Assembly (NCBI RefSeq): GCF_021155765.1
Contig: NC_060118.1
Span: 2,666,001-2,730,000, forward strand
Direction: 5' to 3'
Length of the DNA stretch: 64,000 nucleotides
Source of the DNA: Diprion similis
Taxonomy: Eukaryota; Arthropoda; Insecta; Hymenoptera; Diprionidae
The translations under genes were made by a program, and so were the position numbers. The notes below the pieces were generated by a model. The model made no database searches. It was not told the DNA's origin and worked only from the letters and a program-made list of their open reading frames with translations. Of the stretch, positions 24,825 to 36,182 are shown piece after piece. Position 1 is the stretch's first letter; the number at the start of each line of letters is the position of its first letter.

Positions 24825-25453
24825 TGTGAACCTAGTCTAACTACAAGAAATTTAATTTTTTAATTCCGTATTTTTTTTCATTCCTAGAGATAATACCTCT
24901 ATATTCATAAAGCTACATCCAGTGCAGCTGGCTGTCAGTTCTCTTTAGCAATATTCAGTCGACGATCGTAACTAGTAAGGCTAGATTTTCACAGGCAAAA
25001 TGACGCAGCAGCAGACAGCGCGACGCTACGACAGCAAAAAACTACCCGTGAAAATGCTTTTGCAGCAGCAGCAAAACGCTGCCCAACATAGGGCATTTTG
25101 CTGCACGTGAATAAAATTAAATGTCCTAGGGAGTATTTGGCACTGCCAGCTAATTCAGAACGCACACTGTAGGTGCGTTCCGAAATTAGCTAGCAACGCT
25201 ACAAACTCCCTAGGACAGAGGCAGAGCTACTCGCGAACTCAAAACTGCAACAGAGATAAAAGATTGTTGACAGCATTCGGAGCGAATATCGGAACGCACC
25301 CTATGCTTCCTATGGTCAGGAGTGTCAGGACGATAATTTAAGAAGGGTAATCCGTCGTTGATTTGGTTTAATTACTGCAGATTATCTGACCGTGTCCAGA
25401 TGAAGTTGTAAATAATCATAGTCAGGGCAAAACATAGTTTTCAGTGCTTGAGA
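24825..25453. other. Upstream region of mRpS15 with MITE insertions
   Basis: Single-copy flank beyond the palindrome. A CAG-rich patch with inverted 'gcattttgctgc' sequences lies at about 25005-25110. A half MITE and a full MITE follow (25121-25300). The last ~150 bases before the mRpS15 ATG should hold its promoter; I see no clear TATA box. Confidence 0.4.
25172..25300. mobile_element. GGTGCGTTCCGAAATTAGC MITE, 129 bp
   Basis: Inverted ends GGTGCGTTCCGAAATTAGC and CGGAACGCACC; same family as 7257-7378 and 37765-37895. An inverted second half-copy lies directly to its left (about 25121-25165), so the two together form a hairpin around 'tgta'. Confidence 0.6.
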
Positions 25454-26591
25454 ATGAACGTGTTGCGATCCGTGCCCAGCGTAATCTGTAACATCACCAG
25501 ATTTGATGGTTATGTAGCACGAAATTATGCCTTCAAGTCAGCTCTCAAAATAAAATGGGTTCGCCCCGAAAAAGTTCCATTTTACAAGCCAGAAAAAACC
25601 GGAGATCTTGGTTTGAATTTCAAAGTAACGCCGACAAATTTTGCTGGTAGATATAGCGAGTCTAAGGAATTGCAAGAGTAAGTCTTGTGTTTTTTGCCAG
25701 ACTTTGCATACACTTTGGCTTTCATTTGAAATCTTTGTCTAGTATTCAATTTCCTGCAAAGGTTTCATTTTTCATATTAACCATTTGCAGCGCCGACGAG
25801 GTAGTGAAGAAGCTGTTTACGCTGGAATTTCTTCCAGAACAACAAACAAGAAAAATGAAACGAAACGAAGCAGTCGCTCTTGTAAAGAGGCACGAATTGG
25901 ACTGGGGCTCAATGGAAGCAAAACGTACGTGATTCAACGTTATTTTGATATGAATTACTCAACCCTGTTTTAAAAATACAAATTATTCGTCTGTTACAGT
26001 TGCAAAAATGACTGCTATCATTCAAGACATGCAAAAAACAATGGATAAATTTCCGAGGAATGCAATCCTTAAAGTTGAACTGAATGAACTGATTCATAAG
26101 CGGAAAAAATTCCTTGGATATTTACGTCAATGGGACTATAAACGATTCGAATGGATTCTTGAGAAGCTCAACTTAGTTTATAAACCATATCCTCCGTAAG
26201 TCAAATTAGTTATTGTTGAATAATGTCAAGATCAAAGGTCAGACCACTTCAGATTCAGATGATTGAAGTAGAGAATTGATTTGTTTCGTGATGTCAACAA
26301 ATATAGTTGACTTCTGAAATAAATGGATATTGTTTTTTTTTTAGAAAACTTCTCCCAGTAACACGGAAAGACTCGCTCCGCAAGCTGACCCAAAAGCATT
26401 GTGATGAAATTGTACAAAAGAAATTGGATGCTTACAAAGCTGAGCTGACCTCAAAGCAAAAACAGTTCTTCAAAGAAAAAGCAGAAAAACTTGCCTTCAT
26501 CAGACAAGAAGAGTTGGCATGTGGGTTGGAACCTACTGTTACTGAAGAAGAAATACAACAAGCTAAAAATAAGTACGAATCGCTTCAATGA
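25454..26591 (+). CDS. mRpS15: Mitochondrial ribosomal protein S15 (uS15m)
   Basis: Structural protein of the mitochondrial small ribosomal subunit (Drosophila bonsai is the ortholog). Four exons join in frame: 25454-25677, 25791-25924, 26000-26195 and 26345-26591, giving 266 residues, about the animal family length. All introns are GT-AG (GTAAGT, GTACGT, GTAAGT donors). The N-terminus (MNVLRSVPSVICN...) is basic and hydroxylated like a mitochondrial presequence, followed by the insect-type KWVRPEKVPFYKPEKTGDL block. The S15 signature is in exon 3: HKRKKFLGYLRQWDYKRFEW followed by LVYKP. The C-terminal extension is Lys/Glu rich. I chose the ATG at 25454; no in-frame ATG lies closer upstream. 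It is convergent with MEAF6. Confidence 0.93.
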
Positions 26592-26636
26592 TTGTATTTC
26601 TTTACCCAAATAACTTAGACCCTGTATATACATATG

Positions 26637-26642
26637 AATAAA
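26637..26642 (+). terminator. Poly(A) signal of mRpS15
   Basis: AATAAA lies 46 bases after the stop codon and is the first such hexamer downstream of the coding region. Confidence 0.6.
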
Positions 26643-27089
26643 AATTATATACCAAATATTATCCAAATAGTAACTGATGATTGAAGTTAAATTAAAGATA
26701 GAGGAATATTTGAATGACTAAATATTAACTGGTATATATAATCCATGAATCCATTTTATTAAATTCATCACATTACAAGATGATGCTAGAAATATTTAGT
26801 CAGACATTGATACACCACTCCTTTTGAAATATTAATTATACTGAAAATACGCGTTTTTCGAATACATTATACGTACACATATGTTGAATCGAAGACAGGA
26901 AGAAAAAAATTCACTGCACAATGTTGAAATTAATTATACTAATATTAGTTGGTTATATACATATATGAGGGATGAAATTCTCCATGAAAAGCTCCGAAAC
27001 ATGTTTGTCATCTTTTTGTTCGTTTTTTATTTTGTTGTGTCATTATTTTGACCTGCAAAGTATGAACCGTCCTTCAAGTGCTATAGACT

Positions 27090-28158
27090 TCATCTGTGCC
27101 TGGACCGTTTATTATTACTTTTTTTTGCACTGCTTGAAGAGGATCTATTCTTGTGAGAATCTTTACTATTGGTATGGTTGTCCTTGATTGGAGTAGTTAC
27201 ATGATCTATACTGCCATTAGATATCGGCCCATTAGTAAACTGAACGTTACTGTTGTCTGCATTATTTAGAGTACCATTATTCTGAGAATAACTCGTTTGA
27301 AGCAACGTGTGATTTTTTCCACTTGTTTCTTTGTTATTGCCTGCCGTTAGAACTGAATTTGTAAAGCTGCAATTGTCCTCGCTTCCGCTGTTACCAACTT
27401 GAGATTCTGACTCGCTGTATCGCTCAACTGGAATCATTTTTCTCTCGTTAATAGTAAAAAAGAAATGATAAGCAAGTCTGTTTACACAGCTTAATTATAA
27501 AAGTCATTTTAGCTCAAATTTTTATACTTCACTTCAAGCAGAATGCTAATAAATTGTTTTCACTCAATTGTCTATTTTGCCGATTTAAGTTTTGGAAAAG
27601 ATTAAGATTATTGAACAAATTTCACATCCATAGCAATGTAACAGTAAGAAAGTGATGGATCGAAATCAAAGAGCTAACTAGAAGATAAATGAGCCAGCGA
27701 TAGACAAAAATAGAATAGTGGTGTGTGTTGCTATTCTATTTTTGTCTATCTCTGGCTTATTTATGTTTACTTGGAAGCTCTTGGTAAAAGTTGCGCTGTT
27801 ATAAACAAGCAATGATTACATATACATTAGCGTGTTTCAATAAAGACGAATTTTTTTTTTTCTTTTATGGTGTCCAAAAATTGATAGTATACCTGAAACC
27901 AAAAATTTTGGCGCCAATATGAGCTCTTAATATCAATAGTAAGGTTTGCCTCTATCCATTTCTTTATTTTCTATTTAAATAACACGGGAAATTTTTTTTT
28001 TTTTATTTTTGAATTTATATTACTTTGGAACAGTTCATTGTAACAACAATCTGAGAAAGAAATTTGTAAGAAATTTCACGTTCTACAAAATACGTCTGAA
28101 GATCAAAGTTCCTCAGATCACCATAAGAAAAAAAAAATTCGTCTTTTTTTGAAACACC

Positions 28159-28197
<39 letters not shown>

Positions 28198-29052
28198 ATG
28201 TAGTAGGTAATATACATGTATATGTATAATGTATACATACATTAGGATGTTTAAAAAAAAATCGATTTCCAACAGGCCACACCTGAAATAGTTAGTATTG
28301 GTAGAAACAAAATTTCTGGCAAAAGATGGGCATTGTCGATTGAGTGGAAGATCAAGAATTTTGCTTTTGATTTTTAATTTTGTTTATTGCTCTTCGTCGA
28401 ATTTATAGTGTGTAATTGTTGCTAAACATTTTTTTTTATGCTCACAGCGGCCAGTGGATCAGTTTGTGTCTTAAATAAGATGCTCCTGGAATTTCAACTC
28501 TTTAGTTGATATTTAATAGGGAGGTTTAACGAATTTTTTTGATTATCATTCAATTAAATCATAGAAAAACATTTAACAAAAAATTAAACAAATAACTCTT
28601 GTTTAATTAATAATTGAACATAATTAACTCTTAATGGCATTGTAATGGGAAATGTGTAAATATTGAATAAAGTATTGAAATCTGAATGAGAAACTGTTTT
28701 TTATGTGTTTTAATTGAATAATAATCATAAAATTCTTCACCGTCTTTACTGAATATCAACTAAGGAGTTAACATTCCGGAAGCATCTTATTTAAGACACG
28801 AACTAATCCGATGGCTGCTGTGAGCACAAAAAAAATGTTTACGAACAATTATCCATCATAAATTCGATAAGAAGGAAAAACAAATGAAAAATCAAATGCG
28901 TCCGATCTTCCACTAAACCGACAATGCCCATTTTTCATCAGAATTTTGGTTTCTACCAAAACTAACTATTTCAGGTATGGCCTGTTGTAAAGTCAAAATT
29001 TTTTTTTTAACACCCTTATATATACATATATATATATGTATTTTTTTACAAA

Positions 29053-29087
<35 letters not shown>

Positions 29088-30270
29088 GGTGATTTTTTTT
29101 GAACGACTATTTTTTTTTTCCAGTCCCCATCGAAAATTTTGTTCTATATGTCGAACAAAAAATGCCCTTAAAGTTATAGCCCTTAATATTAATATTAAGT
29201 ACTCGCCCAGGGCGTGAAAAGATTTCCCATATAAAATACACGTGAATCGAAGCGTTTTTTTTTTCAAATCTCTACAACTCAGCGGAATTTTATGATATCA
29301 CGTTGGTCTTGGTCGCAATTTACGCAGAATTGAACGATCTTCGAAAGTGTCTAAAACGTCGTGAGTCCAACTTACACTGGTGAGATGGTACAGGTCACTA
29401 TAGTTGATTTTTACCCAAAATTCTCCATTTTTCGCTGTTATCTCCGAGATGATTAACTTTACCAAAAAAATGTAGCGGATAACTTTGTTGGAAATTTGGT
29501 TTCCTACAAGAAAGGTCCTATAGACCAAAATGCTCAGATTGATATTTTTTGAGATATTGAACTTTAACTTCTTGCCGTATAAAATTTTTATGGTTTATCG
29601 AATCAAACGTTTTAAATTATTGATATTGTATTGGAATTTGATTTTTTTCGATTCGATTCGATCCATTCGATCTATTCCATGGGAATAACAGTAATTCAAA
29701 ACGTTTGATTCAATAAACCATAATGTTTATTGGCTATTTAGATTAAAACGTTCAATTCAATAGAACATAAAAATTTTATACGTTAAGTAAGTTGAATTCC
29801 GATATCTCAAAAAATATCAATCTGAGCATCTTGGTTTATAGGACCTTTTTTGTAGGAAACCAAATTTCCAACAAAGTTATCCTCTACATTTTTTCGGTAA
29901 AGTTAATCATTTCGGAGATAACAGCGAAAAATGGAGAATTTTGGGTAAAAATCAACTGTAGTGACCTGTACCATCTCACCAGTGTAAGTTGGACTCACGA
30001 CGTTTTAGACACTTTCGAAGATCGTTCAATTCTGCGTAAATTGCGACCAAGACCAATGTGATATCATAAAATTCCGCTGAGTTGTAGAGATTTGAAAAAA
30101 AAACGCTTCGATTCACGTGTATTTTATATGGGAAATCTTTTCACGCCCGGGGCGAGTACTTAATATTAATATTAAGGGCTATAACTTTAAGGGCATTTTT
30201 TGTTCGACATATAGAACAAAATTTTCGATGGGGACTGGAAAAAAAAAATAGTCGTTCAAAAAAAATCGCC

Positions 30271-30309
<39 letters not shown>

Positions 30310-31677
30310 CGCATCCGCTTCAAACCATTTAGTTCGTTAGCAATTTACTCTGTATATTGTTGCATAAACAAAGTCAGTAGCTACGAACAAGTAGTCTAAT
30401 ACGTATGTGCTAAAATTCTAGAACGAAAGCAGTTGTTCTGTCATGACGACCTACATTTTGGAGGTTATATAGATTACGGCAACCTGTCATCTGAACTTAT
30501 GGTCCACCTGATAAAACGATCGCTTTTGTTCTGGAATTTTAGCGAATGCACGTTAGACTATTCGACCATTAACTACTCACTCTGCGCTCGCATGCACACA
30601 CATACACACACACGCGTATACATGAGCTTTTAAAGGTATGTAACAAGATAATGATACGATGTAGCTTTAGATAAATACAACTATCAAGTACAAAGCTACG
30701 GTGTCTACAGTGAAATTATAAAGGATTGAGTAATTTTCTGGTAAAACAGTATCGGTAATGGAAATAGATTTATGAAACAACAAAGTCAGCAACAATAGTG
30801 ACAGATTAAGAGGATGAGGATTCAAAATTTAGTTATGGATATCCATTGTGGACCTTACTTTTGTCTTGCGTATTTTCCAGTATTCCATTTACAGCCTGTA
30901 ATGAAAGATATATCATTTTCAACGTATATCTGCAATTTGGCTTGGATTACTTTGCATTACTTTAATCAAATGTGCCTGTACAACAATTTAAAACATTAAA
31001 AATACTTGTTCAATGCAGGATCCAGCATACTTACAGCAACAGATGTGATTGACGATTTGGAGAAGAGCCGTTCCGCTTCTTTGAACTTTCTGTTCCGCTT
31101 ATCTGCCTTGCTATTTGTGTTCTTATTGCTTGCTAAGTAACGATCCCAGCCTCGTATAATATTTCCATACAGTTGCGTATCCTCAAGGTAGCTTCCCTCA
31201 AAAGCGTATATTTGTCGTTCTAAATTTGCTAGCGTGTCCTGAAATTGAAATTTCTCTTATTTGTCAGTCAGAATTTAGTGACTCTGTTTGAAATATCTTG
31301 AAAGCCAGCTGATTCGGCTTTCCTGACTGTGGTTCAGCGCCTAATAAGACGGGAACCGAGAGTAGGAATATACGATAATAACCTCAAAATTAAATCGAAC
31401 ATCAGTGACGAGACCGTGTATCGTGTGACATGAGGAATCGCTTTGGAATATATATTATAAACAAATGATATCCTAAGATGTAAAGTTTATCCAAATCCAT
31501 ACTTATCTTTAATAATTTGACGGTATTAGTAGTATCGTATTATGTGACAGATCGGACGGGCTTCATTAATACCAAAACCTTTTCACGTTAGTCTATTTGA
31601 CTCACCGCTATTTCAGCTTTACGCTTAACAAGCTCTGCTAATTCTGTCCGCAAATCCGCTGATGATTTAGTTGACAT
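27090..31677 (-). CDS. Meaf6: MEAF6/Eaf6, subunit of NuA4 and MOZ histone acetyltransferases
   Basis: Small coiled-coil scaffold subunit of the nuclear NuA4/TIP60 and MOZ/MORF/HBO1 acetyltransferase complexes. Exons on the minus strand are 31677-31606 (24 codons), 31238-31035 (68 codons) and 27443-27090, joined in phase 0 with GT-AG introns, giving 209 residues. Exon 1-2 reads [15 protein letters not shown] then [20 protein letters not shown] and [12 protein letters not shown], the strongly conserved Eaf6 domain (residues ~8-92), ending [16 protein letters not shown]. Exon 3 is Ser/Asn-rich and ends in a basic tail ([11 protein letters not shown]), as in animal MEAF6. Vertebrate MEAF6 has about 15 residues (AVSALAGVQDQ...) at this last junction, so a tiny exon may be hidden in the 3.6-kb intron. 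The exon-3 acceptor (27445-27444) is chosen by frame and is the least certain boundary. Confidence 0.88.
27828..28162. mobile_element. 335-bp TTAGGGTGTTTCA-type TIR element
   Basis: It lies in the last MEAF6 intron. The left end TTAGCGTGTTTCA and the right end TGAAACACCCTAA are inverted, each followed by AAAGACGAATTTTT-type sequence. It sits beside a TA-dinucleotide run (28161-28192). First of three adjacent elements with related termini. Confidence 0.65.
28241..29018. mobile_element. 778-bp foldback element in MEAF6 intron
   Basis: The left end TTAGGATGTTTAAAAAAAA pairs with the right end TTTTTTTTAACACCCTTA. Pairing continues through 'aacaggccacacctgaaata', the 'ttagtattggtag' block, and further inward ('tcttccactcaatcgacaat' against its inverse). 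Confidence 0.65.
29085..30274. mobile_element. 1.19-kb foldback element in MEAF6 intron
   Basis: Landmark x on the left is inverted at 59359-x on the right, with ends TTAGGGTGATTTTTTTTG and CAAAAAAAATCGCCCTAA. Arms of about 480 bp are nearly identical and contain a frame that reads the same on opposite strands (29298-29528 and 29792-30061). That frame is a repeat translation, not a gene. It is flanked by long TA runs on both sides, as expected for a TA target. Confidence 0.75.
30320..31034. other. MEAF6 intron, no element recognised
   Basis: AT-rich intron sequence. A short CA microsatellite lies at about 30592-30616. No small exon encoding the missing MEAF6 segment could be confirmed. Confidence 0.4.
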
Positions 31678-31737
31678 GTTTTTGACGACAAGTTTCTGTT
31701 GCAATTCTGTGTCTTATAAGTTGAGAATTTGCTTGAA

Positions 31738-31799
31738 ACCACGGTCTTCTATACAGGTCTGGCGACTCGGCCGGTTTTATGGTGGTGGGGGTGTCCCGC
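31738..31799. repeat. CACGGTCTT-family terminal relic, 5' of MEAF6
   Basis: CACGGTCTTCTATACAGG followed by a GGTGGTGGGGGTG block corresponds to the left end of the element at 1357-2456. It is cut by the TTAA element starting at 31804. It lies 61 bases upstream of the MEAF6 start codon. Confidence 0.6.
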
Positions 31800-31803
31800 T
31801 TAA

Positions 31804-32394
31804 GGCGCCGCTGACCTGACTTGAAAATATCAAATCGTGACGTCATAAATACGTGTAGCGCCTCTGAACGTTGAACGGTGAACTAAGGCCGCTGATTTCA
31901 TTGGCTTGTTCTGTTAGATCCAACCAATGATGTCAGTTATAGATCGAAACATACTTCTTGTGGACCATAAACGGGCTGCTGTCACATGAAAAACGCGTAT
32001 ACGAATCGAGCCATGTTTACAAAAAAATAACTGATAGTATAAGTTTTCCCGGATAACGTGTGTGCTTTTGTACGTGTGAATCTCCCTGGCGAGGGTGAAA
32101 GAGATTGTGGAACAGTGCAATCAGTGAATATTCAACATGCGGTAGCTCCGATCGGCCATGTTTGTTGTCGCGTGATTTTATTCACTTCATCATTCTTTAT
32201 TATAAACATTATCAGCGATTTGCCTGAGCAGTGACTGAGATTCACACGTACACTATTATTCAAGCTACGATTTAAAATATTTCCGAGTAAGATTCATACT
32301 GTCGTTATCGCAGGATTCGTATAGGCGTTTTCACCCGATTTCCCCGCTTCTGACATCACGAAATATATATATGACATGCCAGGTCAGCGGGGCC
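31804..32394. mobile_element. 591-bp TTAA-flanked MITE (piggyBac-like), copy 1
   Basis: Inverted ends GGCGCCGCTGACCTG and CAGGTCAGCGGGGCC are bounded by TTAA at 31800-31803 and 32395-32398, the target duplication of piggyBac-type elements. The same 591-bp element lies inverted at 35561-36151. The 68-codon frame inside is identical in the two copies but has no known domain. It sits in the upstream region of MEAF6. Confidence 0.75.
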
Positions 32395-32398
32395 TTAA

Positions 32399-32889
32399 AT
32401 AATTGTATGTACAGACACTCTGATTGATTGACACATTCAATATCCCTAGAAATTGTATCACATGTCGTGGGATGAGCACCGTTTGCACTGCTGGCCGCGC
32501 TCCTCATACACCTGTGACGTCCTATTAGACACTTGCGGAAATTACCGTAGTTAGACAATAGATCTTGTCGCGAAAATATCGGCAGACCCAAGATCAGTAA
32601 TTTCGGATCGACGAGTACCGATTTAACATTGAAATGCAGTAGACGAACCAATTCAACCGTATAATGCAGATAAACCGGGAATAAATGATCATAATGGGAT
32701 TGAATGTCAAAGTTTTCTTACCTTTCATAGGCGACTGGAAATACATCTTCAGGCAACGACTGCACTACGAATAAAACCACTGCAAGGACCAATCAACATA
32801 GACGCCTTGAAAATTCGCGTAGAATCCTCACATAAAGTTAACATTAAATATGCCTGATATAGATGAATTAACCACCGAGAAATTACAAA
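32399..32889. other. No gene recognised
   Basis: Spacer between the TTAA element and the 1.4-kb palindrome. A 106-codon minus-strand frame (32331-32651) starts inside the element and has no recognisable domain. Confidence 0.3.
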
Positions 32890-34311
32890 AATTTTCCGGG
32901 GAGTTTTTCTTACATTTACAAAGAAAATATGAAAATTATTCAACCGATAATGGACCATCAATAAGCGAAAAACGTATTTAGATCAAATTGCTTTGAAATA
33001 GTTCAACTATATTTTTATCGAGAAGCTAGGGGAAAAAATTCGCATAGGGAATTTTTTATAGTTAGCCCCTTGATGGAATTGTTTCCGATTAATTTTGATA
33101 TTAATCGATCTAAAATCGTTTGTTGGTAATTGATGGATCATTCTCACATAGCAAATGTGAACAATTTCTACAAAATCGTAGAAACAAAAATCTAATCCGG
33201 TTATCTATTGCTAATCGCTGCGTGGAAACCTACCATTATGGCGGCGAACAGAATCAATTTCTTAACGTCGCTCTACGGCCATGCTCTACGGTATCTCTAC
33301 GGTATTCAAAATGATTCATAAGTGTGAGCTCGGAAAAAAATGTGACTCAAAAATTGAGGTTAAATAACCAACTAGTGGATAATCAACGCTCCGGTGAGAT
33401 TACGACGGTAGGGTGGGTCAAATATAATGACTATTTTTTTTCCCCTTGATATAATGAAAAATTGATTGTATGGCATCTCAAAAAGGCTGCAACCGTCGAG
33501 GTTAGGAGAGTCTTTTTAGTACATTTCTGTAGAACTTTTTATGTTCTACAAAAAAGCTCTCTTGTATCTAATCGATAGAAGTAACCGTTCAAAAGATAAT
33601 CGCTGTTGCTTGAGTTTCTTAGAGTTTGAGTTTCATCTAGTGTTTAAACTAGTATTCATGGTAAAAATAATTGAAGAACTTTAAAGCGATTATTTTTTGA
33701 ACGGTTACTTCTATCGATGATGAGATGCCATACAATCAATTTTTCATTATATCAAGGGAAAAAAAAATAGTCATTTTATTTGACCCACCCTACCGTCGTA
33801 ATCTCACCGGAGCGTTGATTATCCACTAGTTGGTTATTTAACCTCAATTTTTGAGTCACACTTTTTTCCGAGCTCACACTTATGAATCATTTTGAATACC
33901 GTAGAGATACCGTAGAGCATGGCCGTAGAGCGACGTTAAGAAATTGATTCTGTTCGCCGCCATAATGGTAGGTTTCCACGCAGCGATTAGCAATAGATAA
34001 CCGGATTAGATTTTTGTTTCTACGATTTTGTAGAAATTGTTCACATTTGCTATGTGAGAATGATCCATCAATTACCAACAAACGATTTTAGATCGATTAA
34101 TATCAAAATTAATCGGAAACAATTCCATCAAGGGGCTAACTATAAAAAATTCCCTATGTGAATTTTTTCCCCTAGCTTCTCGATAAAAATATAGTTGAAC
34201 TATTTCAAAGCAATTTGATCTAAATACGTTTTTCGCTTATTGATGGTCCATTATCGGTTGAATAATTTTCATATTTTCTTTGTAAATGTAAGAAAAACTC
34301 CCCGGAAATTT
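32890..34311. repeat. 1.42-kb palindromic (foldback) element
   Basis: Position x pairs with 67201-x; arms run from 'attttccggggagttttt' at the left to its inverse at the right. An inner boundary at about 33407 and 33793 (GGTAGGGTGGGTCAAAT and inverse) suggests a second foldback at the centre of the first. The 64-codon frames at 33120-33314 and 33887-34081 are the same sequence on opposite strands and are not a gene. A diverged partial copy lies at 35050-35290. Confidence 0.8.
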
Positions 34312-34396
34312 TTTTCCAATAACATTCATTATCACTTCATAGAAACTCACCCAGTTAACACTTCAGATCCGTATGGTCTTTTGGCAGGTATGGATG

Positions 34397-34985
34397 CATG
34401 AAGAATAGAGTAAAGGAGCCCGAACGCTGTACTATGGATGGGGACCCTGAAAGCGACGAAAAAGATATATAGGCTGTGGTGGCGCTGCTGTCGTTAGTAT
34501 AGGATGAATAAAAAAATTAATTTATTGTAATTGTTGTAATAACATGTAACAGTACGGACGTTAACCTCACTTTACACAATCCCCGAATTACAATCACAAT
34601 ACGTTTAAATTATTATTAATCACACTGAAAATTGTACTATTAACAAAAATACCGTTTTTTCTTACCTGTTCGTTAGACAATCGGGAATAATCAGCTCACT
34701 AAACTTTTTCGCACGTAAAAAATAAAAGATTGAAATAATCGCGGCGTGTAAACACTAGACATACGTATTATTATTTCAGCAATGACCGGGCGTCGATAAC
34801 GAAACGAATACTCCTCACTTCATGGCATCACCAATGCCATACTTCATATCCGAAACTGACAACACAAGCGCGCTCGTGGCTGAATTTCAAACTACAACCA
34901 TCATATATCTTTTTCGTCGATTTCAGAGTTCAAATTTATCGTGATTCTCCTATGCCGTTCGGGCTCCTTTACTCTATTCTTCATG
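34397..34985. mobile_element. 589-bp P-like MITE, 8-bp TSD, CATGA termini
   Basis: Terminal inverted repeats of about 30 bp start CATGAAGAATAGAGTAAAGG at both ends. TATGGATG at 34389-34396 and 34986-34993 is an exact 8-bp target duplication. P elements of Drosophila also have ~31-bp TIRs beginning CATGA and make 8-bp duplications, so this is most likely a non-autonomous P-superfamily element. No coding sequence. Confidence 0.85.
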
Positions 34986-35049
34986 TATGGATGTGTGGTG
35001 GCTCACCGCCATATTGAAAATGTAATTTAATTGCTAGTCCATGAAATAA

Positions 35050-35290
35050 ACACATATGGTAGGTTTCCGCGCAGCGATTAGCAATAGACAACCCAGATTA
35101 GATTTTTGTTTCTACGATTTTACAGAAACTATCCAAATTGACTATGCGAGAATGATCCATCAATCACCGACAAACGATTCTAGATCGATTACCATCAAAA
35201 TTAATCGGAAACAGTTCCGTCAAGGGGCCAACTAGAGAAATTTTTTATGCTAATTTTGAAAAATTATTTTCTAATCGAGGAATAACCGAC
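35050..35290. repeat. Diverged partial copy of the 1.4-kb palindrome arm
   Basis: 'ggtaggtttccgcgcagcga' through 'ccgtcaaggggccaacta' aligns with 33966-34140 with scattered substitutions, in the same orientation. Confidence 0.6.
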
Positions 35291-35560
35291 AAACGTTCGG
35301 ATTAATCCATCATTGACCGACAAACGACCGACAAACGATTGCAAAAAGAATTAATCCAATCCACACACATGGGGGGCTAACTATATGGAGGTTACATACA
35401 TACCCATTAGAAGCTTGGAATGCGATGTTTGCGCTACCTGGCAGTCAGCCACAGTACTACGCTCACGGGCGTTGTTTACATACTTATAACCAAGAAACAT
35501 ACCGCGATCTAATAACAGAAAGAAAAATTCAGTGATAACGATACGCAGAAAAAGAATTAA

Positions 35561-36151
35561 GGCCCCGCTGACCTGGCGTGTCATATATATATTCCGTGAC
35601 GTCAGAAGCGGGGAAATTGGGTGAAAAAGCCTATACGAATCCTGCGATAACGAGAGTATGAATCTTACTCGGAAATATTTTAAATCGTAGCTTGAATAAT
35701 AGTGTACGTGTGAATCTCAGTCACAGCTCAGGCAAATCGCTGATAATGTTTATAATAAAGAATGATGAAGTGAATAAAATCACGCGACAACAAACATGGC
35801 CGATCGGAGCTACCGCATGTTGAATATTCACTGATTGCACTGTTCCACAATCTCTTTCACCCTCGCCAGGGAGATTCACACGTACAAAAGCACACACGTT
35901 ATCCGGGAAAACTTATACTATCAGTTATTTTTTTGTAAACATGGCTCGATTCGTATACGCGTTTTTCATGTGACAGCAGCCCGTTTATGGTCCACAAGAA
36001 GTATGTTTCGATCTATAACTGACATCATTGGTTGGATCTAACAGAACAAGCCAATGAAATCAGCGGCCTTAGTTCACCGTTCAACGTTCAGAGGCTCTGC
36101 ACGTATTTATGACGTCACGATTTGATATTTTCAAGTCAGGTCAGCGGCACC
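35561..36151. mobile_element. 591-bp TTAA-flanked MITE, copy 2 (inverted)
   Basis: Same length and nearly the same sequence as 31804-32394, in opposite orientation, flanked by TTAA at 35557-35560 and 36152-36155. Its right end is only 31 bases from the start codon of the THAP gene, so it occupies that gene's promoter region. Confidence 0.75.
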
Positions 36152-36182
36152 TTAAGAAGTGCTGCACCAATACTATCGGAAA

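Noticed and set aside
27828..30274. TTAGGG motifs as interstitial telomere repeat
   Set aside because: TTAGGG appears only once at each element end as part of TTAGGGTG termini, not as a tandem array.
32331..32651. A 106-codon minus-strand frame as a gene
   Set aside because: It crosses the boundary of the TTAA element and shows no domain or splice structure.
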